Assembly: GCF_007990775.1 (NCBI RefSeq)
Contig: NZ_BJXB01000003.1
Span: forward strand, 1-64,000
DNA from: Deinococcus cellulosilyticus NBRC 106333 = KACC 11606
Lineage (GTDB): Bacteria; Deinococcota; Deinococci; Deinococcales; Deinococcaceae
DNA length: 64,000 bases
Direction: 5' to 3'
Position 1 is the first letter of the stretch. The number at the start of each line of letters is the position of its first letter. Below the pieces are notes generated by a model, which did not search any database, was not told the origin of the DNA, and saw only the letters and a list, made by a program, of their open reading frames with translations. The position numbers were made by a program, and so were the translations under genes. Shown piece by piece: positions 16,217 to 24,148 of the stretch.

Positions 16217-16729
16217 TCAATTTTTCACCTCTTCCTGACGGATGCGTCCCCCGGAACTCATGATGACTTTCAGTGCCCGTTCTTTTTTCTTCAGCAGGAT
16301 GCTTCCCGCAGCAAAGCCTGTTCCTGTCTGTTTTGGAAAGCCTGCAGGACTCCACAGCATGTTGCCTGGAAAGGTCATCTGGTAATTCAGCCCCTGGTAC
16401 TCTGCAGTTCTCCAGGTGCGAAGGGGAGCTTCCTGCACATCACAGGTGCCACTCTGGTTTTCATCCAGACAGCTGAGGATGTCCTCGGGACGGAAATCCA
16501 TGAGCACTTCCGCATTCCGTTTGATGGCCTCCATGCGGGCCTGCTGCAGCACCAGTTGCAATTCATTGCCTGCACGCCTGAGCAGCATCCCATCTGGATT
16601 GTTGCGGGACAGAAGAACCAGCAGCAAAATGCCCACAATGCCCATCACGACAATCAGTTCCAGTAAAGTCATGCCATAAGGTTTCACCCCTCCAACCTGA
16701 CAGATTGGAAGGGTGAATGGTGTGCTCAT
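16217..16729 (-). CDS. type IV pilin-like / pseudopilin protein (GspH/FimT type)
   Basis: A 170-aa prepilin. The leader ends KPYG, and the sequence MTLLELIVVMGIVGILLLVLL follows (read as MTLLE plus a hydrophobic helix), with the Glu at +5 required for processing by prepilin peptidase and assembly. The remainder is a small globular head with two cysteines (SCLDENQSGTCDV), likely a disulfide. It resembles minor pilins used in type IV pili or natural-transformation pseudopili. It starts 41 nt after ftsK on the same strand. No other pilus genes are in the window. Confidence 0.85.
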   Translation of the reverse strand: MSTPFTLPICQVGGVKPYGMTLLELIVVMGIVGILLLVLLSRNNPDGMLLRRAGNELQLVLQQARMEAIKRNAEVLMDFRPEDILSCLDENQSGTCDVQEAPLRTWRTAEYQGLNYQMTFPGNMLWSPAGFPKQTGTGFAAGSILLKKKERALKVIMSSGGRIRQEEVKN

Positions 16730-16770
16730 GCGCAGATTTCAGGCAGTGCCCGGATGGGGGAGAGGGGTTC

Positions 16771-19737
16771 TCACTTGCCAAAGAACTCGGGCAAGTCCTC
16801 CCGGGTGATCAGGATGTCTCTGGGCTTGGAGCCCTGGTGTTTGCTGACAATGCCCATCGCTTCGAGCATGTCCATCAGTTTTCCTGCACGGGCGTGGCCC
16901 ACACTCAGGCGGCGCTGCAGACGGGACACGCTGCCCTGCCCTTCCTCGATGCAGATCTCTGCAGCCTGACGGAGCAAAGGATCGGAGAAATCCATCGGAC
17001 CATTGGCTTTGGGGCCTGCTCCGCCTTCATCGACCCCATCAAAGTCGGTGCCGTAAGCCTCGCCGAACCAGTCCTCGAAGAACTGGCGGCGCAGGTAATC
17101 GTTGATGCGCACGGTTTCACCCTCGGAGATGTACGGTCCCTGCAGGCGCACAGGTTTCACCAGTCCGGGCTGGTAGAACAGCATGTCCCCCTGTCCGGTG
17201 AGGCGTTCGGCTCCGGTGTTGTCCAGAATGGTGCGGGAATCGTGGCTGCTGGACACTGCAAAGGCAATGCGGGCAGGCACGTTCACCTTGATCAGGCTGG
17301 TCAGGATGTCCACACTGGGACGCTGGGTGGCCAGCACAAGGTGCATTCCGGTGGCGCGGGCCATCTGGGCCAGGCGCATGATCGCACTTTCCACTTCCTT
17401 GGGACTGGTGATCATCAGGTCGGCAAGCTCGTCAATGATGATCACCATGAAGGGCAGTTCAGGCTCACCAATCTGGCGCATCTTGGCGTTGTACTGCTCC
17501 AGATTCTTGGCCCCGACCTGGCTCATCATCTTGTAGCGCCGTTCCATGTGCGCCACCGTTCCAAGCAGCACGCCTGCGGCATCTGCAGGATTGGTGACCA
17601 CAGGGCGAATCAGGTGAGGGATGCCGTCGTAGGGGGTGAGTTCCACCATCTTGGGGTCGATCATCACGAAACGCAGTTCCTGGGGCAGGTAACGGTAAAG
17701 CAGGCTCACGATCAGGGTGTTCACGCACACCGATTTTCCAGAGCCCGTGGACCCTGCAATCAGCAGGTGGGGCATGCGGGCCAGATCGCCCACATACATC
17801 TCTCCGTCAATGCTTTTGCCAAGCACGATGGGCAGTTTGGCTTTGGAGTCCCCAAAAGCCTTGGAGGCAATCGCCGCATGGAAAGTGATGGGTTCACGCT
17901 CGGCGTTGGGCACTTCCAGACCGATCACGCTTTTGCCGGGAACGGGCGCTTCCACACGCACCCCACCCACAGCGAGGGCGCGGGCCAGGTCATTGCTCAG
18001 ACCGGAGATGCGGGAAATCTTCTCGCCGGGAGCAGGTTCAATCTCATAGCGGGTGACCGTTGGACCCCGCGCATGGTCCACCACCCGGGCCTGCACCTTG
18101 AATTCTGAGAGGGTCTGGCTGATCAGGTCGGCACGTTCACGGGCCATCTGGTCCAGAATGCGGCGGTCCTGGGTGGTGTTGGGAATGGGATCAAGCAGGT
18201 CCGGGGTGGGTTTGGTGGCAGGAATGGCCCCCACAGTGGGTTGAGGGTCTTTCAGGTTGGCTTTTGGCTGCTGGGGCTCCAGAGGGTTGGAGGCCTCAGC
18301 AGGATCATCTTCTGGTTCTTCTGCTTCCATCCAGGGAGGGGTTTCTTCCTCTTCTCTGGATGCAGGCGCAGGAGGAGTGTAGGTGGGAGCAGGAACAGGA
18401 TCAGCAGAGATGGGGGTAGGGTCCTCGAAAGAGAACTCCAGGCTGCTGAAATCCAGATCAAATTCCACGTTCTCTGCCACTTCGTTTTTTGAGGCAGGAA
18501 CAGCCGGAGACCCTTGCAGGTTTTCCAGGCTCTTCTCCCACCAGCCAATTTCGCGCAGGGTTTTCTTGAAGTTCTGGGTGAGTTTCTTGGCGAGTTCGCT
18601 GTCCAGCACCAGACCCTGGGCGTGGGCTGCGACTTCCACCAGAAACTCCATCCAGGGAACAAAAATGTCCACCTGCTGCTGCCATGCTGTGACTGCCTTG
18701 CTGGTCTGTTTCCAGGACAGGGTGCGGCTTTCCTGCTGGGACAGCACCTGCCTCAGTTGCACGGCCCGCACATTTCCGGAGAGGGTCTTGATGTTCATGT
18801 CCCGCTCGCGGTTCATTTTGCGGATGGTTCCGAGAAGCTCGTTGTACTCGCGGGTCAGCATGACCCGGTGCCCTTCCATCAGCTGTGCACTCTGCAGTTC
18901 CAGCTTCAGAGGCCTTTCGAGTTCATGCGGCAGTTCTGGCAGGGGATATTCTTCTTCCTGCAAATGCTCGGTGATCTCGCGGGCTTTTTTGGTGGAGAAT
19001 TCCTGCAACAATTCCTGGGTGTTGTTCAATTCCTCTTCAAGCTGCAGTTTCTCTTCAGGGGTGAAATCGGGAATGTTCACCTTGGCCTTGCGCAGGGTGG
19101 TCAGCCAGACTTTCAGTTCCTGAGCAGAGGGGTAGAGGCTCATCAGGGCTTCGAGTTCCTGCTCATGCACCCGGAGTTTTCCGTACAGCTTGCGTTGCTG
19201 GGAATTCAGTTCGGTGGTCTGCGCGAGGCCCACCACCCGTTCACTGATCAGGCGAAAAAAGGCAATCAGCAGGCTGAAAGGGGGAAGCAGGAGCAGCACC
19301 TCTGCACCCAGCGTCACACCCACCAGGGGCAGCAGCAAACCTCCCCAGCTGATGCTCTGGCGAATGGGTTCGGTGATGTACCCCAGCCACTGCCCTCCTG
19401 AGAGGGGCTCAATGATGTTGCTGGCAAGCAGGCCAGACACCAGCAGGATCAGGCTGGCAATCACCTGACGGGAAATGGTTTTTGGGCTCTTCTCCATAAA
19501 GGAAAGCACCCCGTACACAATGGGATACAGGGGAATGGCATATGCCGCCCAGCCCAGATTGTCCTTGAGGTAATCCCGGACGGAAGTGCCCAGCCCTCCG
19601 GTGTACTGACTGGGGGCATAAATGCACAGCATGCAGAAGAGCGCAACGGCGAAAAGCACCAGTCCGTACACCTCGTGGTTCCCCGGTTGAACAGGCACTT
19701 TCTTGCTTTTGCTGGCGGATTTTATGCGTTTGGTCAC
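16771..19737 (-). CDS. ftsK: FtsK/SpoIIIE-family DNA translocase
   Basis: A 988-aa septal DNA pump that moves chromosome ends during division. The N-terminus has about four transmembrane segments (25-190). A long charged helical and coiled-coil linker (200-480) and a Pro-rich stretch follow. The motor carries Walker A GSTGSGKS (about residue 660) and Walker B VIIIDELADLM. The C-terminal winged-helix gamma domain (LRQAAEICIEEGQGSVSRLQ) recognises polar DNA motifs. A TATTCT box (19744-19749) is 6 nt before the GTG at 19737, so I prefer that start to the GTG at 19740. Confidence 0.95.
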   Translation of the reverse strand: MTKRIKSASKSKKVPVQPGNHEVYGLVLFAVALFCMLCIYAPSQYTGGLGTSVRDYLKDNLGWAAYAIPLYPIVYGVLSFMEKSPKTISRQVIASLILLVSGLLASNIIEPLSGGQWLGYITEPIRQSISWGGLLLPLVGVTLGAEVLLLLPPFSLLIAFFRLISERVVGLAQTTELNSQQRKLYGKLRVHEQELEALMSLYPSAQELKVWLTTLRKAKVNIPDFTPEEKLQLEEELNNTQELLQEFSTKKAREITEHLQEEEYPLPELPHELERPLKLELQSAQLMEGHRVMLTREYNELLGTIRKMNRERDMNIKTLSGNVRAVQLRQVLSQQESRTLSWKQTSKAVTAWQQQVDIFVPWMEFLVEVAAHAQGLVLDSELAKKLTQNFKKTLREIGWWEKSLENLQGSPAVPASKNEVAENVEFDLDFSSLEFSFEDPTPISADPVPAPTYTPPAPASREEEETPPWMEAEEPEDDPAEASNPLEPQQPKANLKDPQPTVGAIPATKPTPDLLDPIPNTTQDRRILDQMARERADLISQTLSEFKVQARVVDHARGPTVTRYEIEPAPGEKISRISGLSNDLARALAVGGVRVEAPVPGKSVIGLEVPNAEREPITFHAAIASKAFGDSKAKLPIVLGKSIDGEMYVGDLARMPHLLIAGSTGSGKSVCVNTLIVSLLYRYLPQELRFVMIDPKMVELTPYDGIPHLIRPVVTNPADAAGVLLGTVAHMERRYKMMSQVGAKNLEQYNAKMRQIGEPELPFMVIIIDELADLMITSPKEVESAIMRLAQMARATGMHLVLATQRPSVDILTSLIKVNVPARIAFAVSSSHDSRTILDNTGAERLTGQGDMLFYQPGLVKPVRLQGPYISEGETVRINDYLRRQFFEDWFGEAYGTDFDGVDEGGAGPKANGPMDFSDPLLRQAAEICIEEGQGSVSRLQRRLSVGHARAGKLMDMLEAMGIVSKHQGSKPRDILITREDLPEFFGK

Positions 19738-19743
19738 CACTCA

Positions 19744-19749
19744 AGAATA
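19744..19749 (-). promoter_or_regulatory. leaderless -10 box of ftsK
   Basis: TATTCT on the minus strand, 6 nt, then GTG at 19737; no Shine-Dalgarno. Confidence 0.55.
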
Positions 19750-19805
19750 CCATGCAGCACATCTTCATGTATTTGAGCAAAATACTTTGGTGAGTATGAT
19801 GCCCA

Positions 19806-20029
19806 GAGTCGAGAGCCGAGGGCCGAGGGCGTATCCTGAAGCCAGTGCTTTTGCTCTGGAAAGCCCTGGAAGCATGAACAAAAGATGCAGTGCTTTTATC
19901 AAACGCAGCAGCCTCGAATCTCCTTCTTGACAGCATTAATCTTGAAATCTACCTTGCTCTCGGCTCTGTCTTGGCCCTGACTCCGTGCTCCCCAGGCGGC
20001 TGGGTCGCACTGGGCCGCCGGCTCTCGGC
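19806..20029. repeat. inverted-repeat element, GCCGAGGGC family, copy 1
   Basis: Bounded on the left by GAGAGCCGAGGGCCGAGGGC (19811-19830) and on the right by CCGCCGGCTCTCGGC. The right 76 bp (19954-20029) are identical to 55405-55480. The interior is non-coding and unlike the other copies. It fills most of the gap between ftsK and the 36-aa gene. Confidence 0.7.
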
Positions 20030-20047
20030 ATTGCATCTGAAATCCAT

Positions 20048-20053
20048 TAAAAT
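20048..20053 (+). promoter_or_regulatory. leaderless -10 box of the 36-aa membrane protein
   Basis: TAAAAT, 6 nt, then GTG at 20060. Confidence 0.45.
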
Positions 20054-20059
20054 GAAACT

Positions 20060-20170
20060 GTGAAAGAGCTGTTTTCTGACCTGTGGCGCATCGCAAAAAT
20101 CCTGTTCATGGCCTCTGCTGTCCCTCTGGCCATTTATCTGTTGCTGCTGTGGATCGGTGTCTTCAAGTAG
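20060..20170 (+). CDS. small membrane protein (36 aa)
   Basis: A short open reading frame starting with GTG encodes an N-terminal amphipathic part (MKELFSDLWRIAK) followed by one clear transmembrane helix (ILFMASAVPLAIYLLLLWIG) and a short VFK tail. It is too short for ordinary gene finders. Support comes from a TAAAAT box exactly 6 nt before the start, the spacing seen at many leaderless genes here, and from the helix itself. It starts 30 nt after the right end of a repeat element. Function unknown. Confidence 0.5.
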   Translation: MKELFSDLWRIAKILFMASAVPLAIYLLLLWIGVFK

Positions 20171-20250
20171 GGAAAACCCCAAACGTGTGATTGTTTAAGG
20201 AAAACGACAGATTTTTTCGTGCACAATGGGCCTAACCGGGAGGTGGTGTT

Positions 20251-20637
20251 GTGATCCTGCGAATTCCAGAGGTGCTGTGGAAAGAACTGTGGAGCCATGC
20301 ATTCCGTGATGCACCCAGGGAATGTGTGGGATTGCTGGCCGGGAACGGCAACCTTGTGCAGGCAGTGTATCCGCTGATCAATGTGGCCCATGATCCCACC
20401 CGGCAGTACTTTGCCGATCCTCAGCGTCTGGTGCGGGCCATGAAGGTCATGCAATCTGAGGGGATGGAACTGCTGGGAATCTACCACTCTCACCCCAATG
20501 GCCCGAGTGTGCCCAGCATGACCGACGTGCGCAATGCCGAATATGACGTGCCTTACCTGATCCTCAACCTGCGGGATGCTGAAGTGGGAGCCTACCTGCT
20601 CCCGAGCAAGGAGCAGGTGGACGTGCAGGTCGCCTGA
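20251..20637 (+). CDS. JAMM/MPN-domain metallopeptidase-like protein (M67)
   Basis: A 128-aa single-domain JAB/MPN protein. The zinc-site motif is complete: Glu in APRECVGLL, then IYHSHPNGPSVPSMTD (H-x-H-P-x7-S-x2-D). Bacterial stand-alone members act as isopeptidases, for example on ubiquitin-like sulfur carriers, but no such partner is encoded nearby. It starts with GTG behind GGGAGG (20238-20243). It ends 6 nt before the convergent LysM gene. The specific substrate is unknown. Confidence 0.88.
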   Translation: MILRIPEVLWKELWSHAFRDAPRECVGLLAGNGNLVQAVYPLINVAHDPTRQYFADPQRLVRAMKVMQSEGMELLGIYHSHPNGPSVPSMTDVRNAEYDVPYLILNLRDAEVGAYLLPSKEQVDVQVA

Positions 20638-20643
20638 AAAAAC

Positions 20644-22317
20644 TCAGCGCTTGGAAGCGGTGAGAGGGGAGAGCACCCGTCTTACACCAACAACACGCCT
20701 GGCGTAATAGGTGTTGGTGACGTCATCGATGGAAACCCGTTCCAGATAACTGTTGGCATGGATGAACTGGTTGTCGCCCAGATAGATGCCCACGTGTGAA
20801 ACCCCGTGCCCGAGGGTGTCAAAGAAGATCAGGTCCCCTTCTTGCATCTCCTGGCGGTCAATGGGCTGACCCACCTGCGACTGTTCCATGCTGGTTCTGG
20901 GCAGCCTCACTCCAGCCTGCTGCATGACCAGCAAGGTGAAAGAGCTGCAATCCAGGCCTCTCAGGGGATCATTTCCTCCATAGATGTAGGGCAGGTTGAG
21001 CAGGCTCATGGCATAATCCCGCCAGGGATTGGGGTTGGTGCTGACGATGTTCACCAGATTGGAAGGCTGGGGAATGTTCTTGAGGGTGCTCGGGAGAATC
21101 AACACCTGGCCCACCTTCAGGTCTGTGTCGGTCAGGCCGTTGGCTTCCTGAAGTGCGCCCACCGTGGTGGAGTATTTGCGGGCCAGGGCACTCAGGGTGT
21201 CACCCCTTTGCACAGTGTGGTGCTCAGGATCGATGACCGGAGTGATGGTGGTTGCATTTTCCACCACCTGCACAGGTTTCACGGTGACTTTCTCTTGCTC
21301 TGCAGAGGGCTTCACTGTGGACATGACTTTGACAGGAACAGGCTCAGCCTTGACCTCTGCTTTGATTTCTGTTTTGGCCTCAGGCTTCACTTCGGGCTGT
21401 TTTGCAGCAACTGCGCTTTCAGGAGCAGGCTGAATTTTTGCGATCAATTGCAGGGTCTGGCCCACATCCAGTGCACTCTTCTCCAGGGCGTTCCAGGTCA
21501 TCAGGTCATCCACTGTGACCCCAAACCTGCGTGCCAGATTGTACAGATTGTCCCCTTTTTCAACGGTGTAAAGGGTGGGATTGTTCAGGACAGGTTTGAC
21601 TTTGACCGCTTTGACTGGAGCCTGGGCCACCTCGGGAGTGGTTTTCACGGGCTCGGTTTTCACCGTTTCCACAGGTTTGACAGGGGACTTCACAGTCTCC
21701 GTTCTGACCTCGGTTTTGGTCTCAACCTTGACTTCAGCCTTGACCTCTGGTTTGACCACAGGAGTGGTTTTCACCTCAGTTTTCGCAGGTTCTGCTCTGG
21801 TTGTTTTTGCGTCAGCAGGCGTCACCGGAGATTTGGGCTCGGGTTTGACCTCTGATTTGGTTTCCGTTTTGGCTGGAGGAACAGGCTTGGTGTTGGTGAC
21901 CTTGACTTCTGGCTTGACCGGAGCAGCCACTTTTTCTGGAGGTGCAGACAGTTTCAGGACCTGACCGATGTCCAGATCGTTGCCAGTGAGCCCGTTCCAC
22001 CGTTTGAGGTCCTCCATGCTGAGCCCGTATTTTCTGGCAATTCCAAACAGCGTTTCCTGTTTGGCAACAACGTGCTCTTTTGGATGGGTGGTGATGGGAG
22101 CAGAAACAGGACCAGCTTTGGCATCTGGCACCTGAATCACCTGTCCAAGGGTGAGTTTAGGCTCCTCTAAATGGTTGAGCTTCATGAGTTCTTCGACACT
22201 GAGGCCGAAGCGTTTTGAGAGGCTGTAAAGCGTGTCATTCTTCTGAACGGTATAACTGCCCGCCTGGGCGGTGGAAAGCAGCAAAAGAACACCCAAAACA
22301 CTGAGATTGGAACGCAT
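20644..22317 (-). CDS. LysM-repeat NlpC/P60 peptidoglycan endopeptidase
   Basis: A 557-aa exported cell-wall hydrolase. A signal peptide (1-19) is followed by four LysM peptidoglycan-binding domains at about 21-64, 81-124, 249-291 and 367-408. Lys/Pro/Val/Glu-rich low-complexity linkers separate them, the longest at 125-245 with EVK-type repeats. The C-terminal NlpC/P60 domain (431-549) has the Cys457-His508-His520 catalytic triad (LDCSSF, VSHVGIYLG, FIHANS). It probably cleaves stem-peptide bonds during growth or division. A TATGAT box (22327-22332) lies 9 nt before the ATG. Confidence 0.94.
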   Translation of the reverse strand: MRSNLSVLGVLLLLSTAQAGSYTVQKNDTLYSLSKRFGLSVEELMKLNHLEEPKLTLGQVIQVPDAKAGPVSAPITTHPKEHVVAKQETLFGIARKYGLSMEDLKRWNGLTGNDLDIGQVLKLSAPPEKVAAPVKPEVKVTNTKPVPPAKTETKSEVKPEPKSPVTPADAKTTRAEPAKTEVKTTPVVKPEVKAEVKVETKTEVRTETVKSPVKPVETVKTEPVKTTPEVAQAPVKAVKVKPVLNNPTLYTVEKGDNLYNLARRFGVTVDDLMTWNALEKSALDVGQTLQLIAKIQPAPESAVAAKQPEVKPEAKTEIKAEVKAEPVPVKVMSTVKPSAEQEKVTVKPVQVVENATTITPVIDPEHHTVQRGDTLSALARKYSTTVGALQEANGLTDTDLKVGQVLILPSTLKNIPQPSNLVNIVSTNPNPWRDYAMSLLNLPYIYGGNDPLRGLDCSSFTLLVMQQAGVRLPRTSMEQSQVGQPIDRQEMQEGDLIFFDTLGHGVSHVGIYLGDNQFIHANSYLERVSIDDVTNTYYARRVVGVRRVLSPLTASKR

Positions 22318-22326
22318 GACCTTCCC

Positions 22327-22332
22327 ATCATA
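22327..22332 (-). promoter_or_regulatory. -10 box of the LysM/NlpC gene
   Basis: TATGAT on the minus strand, 9 nt before the ATG at 22317. Confidence 0.5.
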
Positions 22333-22472
22333 AGCACAGAAGTGTGTTCAGAAGATGTGAGGCCTTCATGATTCCTCATGGTGTGAAGCATCTCTTTTTT
22401 AAGAAAACCCCAATGGTGTGACTTTTTCGGTTTAAGCCAGCTTGCTTAGTCAGGGTGTGCACAATGCAGGCT

Positions 22473-22478
22473 TATGAT
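22473..22478 (+). promoter_or_regulatory. leaderless -10 box of the MFS gene
   Basis: TATGAT, 6 nt, ATG at 22485; no Shine-Dalgarno. Confidence 0.6.
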
Positions 22479-22484
22479 GGCCCT

Positions 22485-23744
22485 ATGAACGGCTTGCATC
22501 AGTGGCGGCAACGCACCTTCCAGGCCCTGATCCACACCGATTTCAGGGTGTACTGGTACTCCCAGATCCTCAGCCTGCTGGCCAGCTGGATTCAGACCAC
22601 CGCCCTCTCCTACCTCGTGCTGGAACTCACCCCCTCCAGTCAGGTGCTGGGCTGGGTGAATGTCGTCCAGTTCACACCCACCCTGCTGTTTTCCCTTTTT
22701 GCGGGTGCACTGCTGGACCGCATTTCCAAGAAAGCTGTCTTGCAAGGGACACAGGTGGCATTCATGCTGATTGCCATTGCTTCTGGTGTTTTGATCCATA
22801 CCGGACTGATCACCCTGCCCCTGATTTTTGTGATGTCTGCCCTGACTGGGTTTGCCAACGCCTTCAACATGCCCGCCAGACAGTCCCTGCTCGCAGAGTT
22901 TGTGCCCAGAGAATCGCTTCCCAACGCCGTGGCCCTCAACAGTCTGGCCTTCAACACCTCCCGCACCATCGGACAGGCCCTGTTTGGTCTGGTGGTTCCC
23001 CTCGGGGTGTTCATGCTGGCAGGTGGAGACGAGCACGCCATCAGCCGACTGGCTTTCCCGTTCTACCTGAACGCCCTCACCTTTCTGGGGGTGATGTTCA
23101 TCCAGGCCCAGTTGCACTGGAAGGACCCGGAGCCCCAGATCCAGCAGGGCATGCTTGGGCGCATCGCTGAAGGCCTCCGCTACGTGAAATCCAGCCCCAA
23201 GGTCAAGTTCATCATGCTGCTGATCGGGGTGGTCTCCATCACCGTCATCAACTTCAACATCCTGATTCCCTACTTTGCCAAGCAGGTGTTTCACCTCAAA
23301 GAAGCCGCCTTTGGAGGGCTCAGTGCTGCCTTCGGGGCGGGATGCATGATTGGAGCCCTCTGGCAGGCCAGCAAACCGAAACCCGAACGCAACCTCAGGT
23401 ACGCTGCACTGGCCCTGCCCGTCACCAACATCCTTTTTGCCCTCAGCCCCAACCTGATGCTGGGAACAGTCGCCCTGGTGCTGTGCGGTTTTTCCATGAT
23501 GAGCTGTCTGGTCAGTGCCAACAGCCTGATTCAACTGACCATCCCCCACGAACTGCGAGGCCGGGTGATGAGCCTGTACACCACCGTGCTGGTCGGAAGC
23601 GCCCCCATCGGGGCTGCCCTGGAAGGGTACGCCATCGCTGAAGATGGTCTTTTCGGGCCTCACCTGGGTGTGGTGGTGCTCAGTGCCATCGGGATGCTGT
23701 TCATTGGGTGGCTGCTGTATGCCTACCGCAATGCCCTGAAGTAG
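22485..23744 (+). CDS. MFS transporter (EntS-like efflux type)
   Basis: A 419-aa major facilitator with about 12 membrane segments. LFAGALLDRISKKAVL is the loop 2-3 signature. FANAFNMPARQSLLAEFVPRE (split FANAFNMPARQ and SLLAEFVP) and PHELRGRVMSLYTTVLVGSAPIG mark the EntS-like branch. It is a different lineage from the MFS at 6618-7874, and the substrate is unknown. The start at 22485 is 6 nt after TATGAT. The alternative at 22455 lies upstream of this promoter and is rejected. Confidence 0.9.
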   Translation: MNGLHQWRQRTFQALIHTDFRVYWYSQILSLLASWIQTTALSYLVLELTPSSQVLGWVNVVQFTPTLLFSLFAGALLDRISKKAVLQGTQVAFMLIAIASGVLIHTGLITLPLIFVMSALTGFANAFNMPARQSLLAEFVPRESLPNAVALNSLAFNTSRTIGQALFGLVVPLGVFMLAGGDEHAISRLAFPFYLNALTFLGVMFIQAQLHWKDPEPQIQQGMLGRIAEGLRYVKSSPKVKFIMLLIGVVSITVINFNILIPYFAKQVFHLKEAAFGGLSAAFGAGCMIGALWQASKPKPERNLRYAALALPVTNILFALSPNLMLGTVALVLCGFSMMSCLVSANSLIQLTIPHELRGRVMSLYTTVLVGSAPIGAALEGYAIAEDGLFGPHLGVVVLSAIGMLFIGWLLYAYRNALK

Positions 23745-23754
23745 ACAGCACAAG

Positions 23755-23776
23755 AAAAAACCCCCACTGGTGGGGG
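23755..23776 (-). terminator. intrinsic terminator of the 59-aa membrane protein gene
   Basis: CCCCCA / TGGGGG stem (23761-23776) followed by T6 on the minus strand, 16 nt after the stop at 23792. Confidence 0.8.
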
Positions 23777-23791
23777 CGAATGGAAATTGAC

Positions 23792-23971
23792 TCAAACAAA
23801 TAAGGGGTTGTCGTTTTCGTCCAGATCAACGTCGTCCGGGTGCTTCCGCTTCAGGAAGAACAGGGCAACAATCACTCCAGCAATCACGCCGAGAACCACG
23901 GCGGTCACGACAGAGCCCGTGTAATTGCGTTTTTGTGCAGGGGTCGCACGGGTTTCACTGTTTTCTGTCAT
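23792..23971 (-). CDS. small membrane protein (59 aa)
   Basis: A 59-aa reading frame with a polar N-terminus (MTENSETRATPAQKRNYTG), one transmembrane helix (about 20-39, VVTAVVLGVIAGVIVALFFL), then KRK and an acidic tail (DDVDLDENDN). The positive charges after the helix suggest the C-terminus is inside. It is supported by a TAAACT box exactly 6 nt before the ATG and by a terminator 16 nt after the stop, so this is a complete monocistronic unit. Function unknown. Confidence 0.75.
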   Translation of the reverse strand: MTENSETRATPAQKRNYTGSVVTAVVLGVIAGVIVALFFLKRKHPDDVDLDENDNPLFV

Positions 23972-23977
23972 GGCTTC

Positions 23978-23983
23978 AGTTTA
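23978..23983 (-). promoter_or_regulatory. leaderless -10 box of the 59-aa gene
   Basis: TAAACT on the minus strand, 6 nt, ATG at 23971. Confidence 0.55.
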
Positions 23984-24018
23984 TCAGGTGAGGATGAAAG
24001 GACGCAAAGATGGAGAAG

Positions 24019-24148
24019 GAGCAGAAGGCCAAAGGCAGAAGGCAGAAGGCGGAGACTCTGCGAATTTCATGGTTGGTCAGCTGCAAAAAACAAAAGCAAT
24101 GGCCAAAGCCTCAGGTTAAAAGCCTTCTGCTTTCTGCCTTCTGCTCTC
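24019..24148. repeat. inverted-repeat element, GCAGAAGGC family, copy 1
   Basis: The left end is GAGCAGAAGGCCAAAGGCAG followed by two more AGAAGGC units. The right end is GCCTTCTGCTTTCTGCCTTC with a CTGCTCT tail, the reverse complement of the left. About 70 bp of unrelated DNA lie between. The right end touches the stop codon of the SLC13 gene (24149). Confidence 0.7.

Noticed and set aside
16717..18108. A 463-codon open frame on the plus strand
   Set aside because: Antisense to ftsK motor sequence; His/Gly-rich shadow.
19899..20182. Short minus-strand frames that share a peptide (REPAAQCDPAAWGARSQG) with a frame at 55359-55715
   Set aside because: The similarity comes only from the 76-bp DNA repeat read in the same frame by chance; both lack start signals and cross promoter regions.
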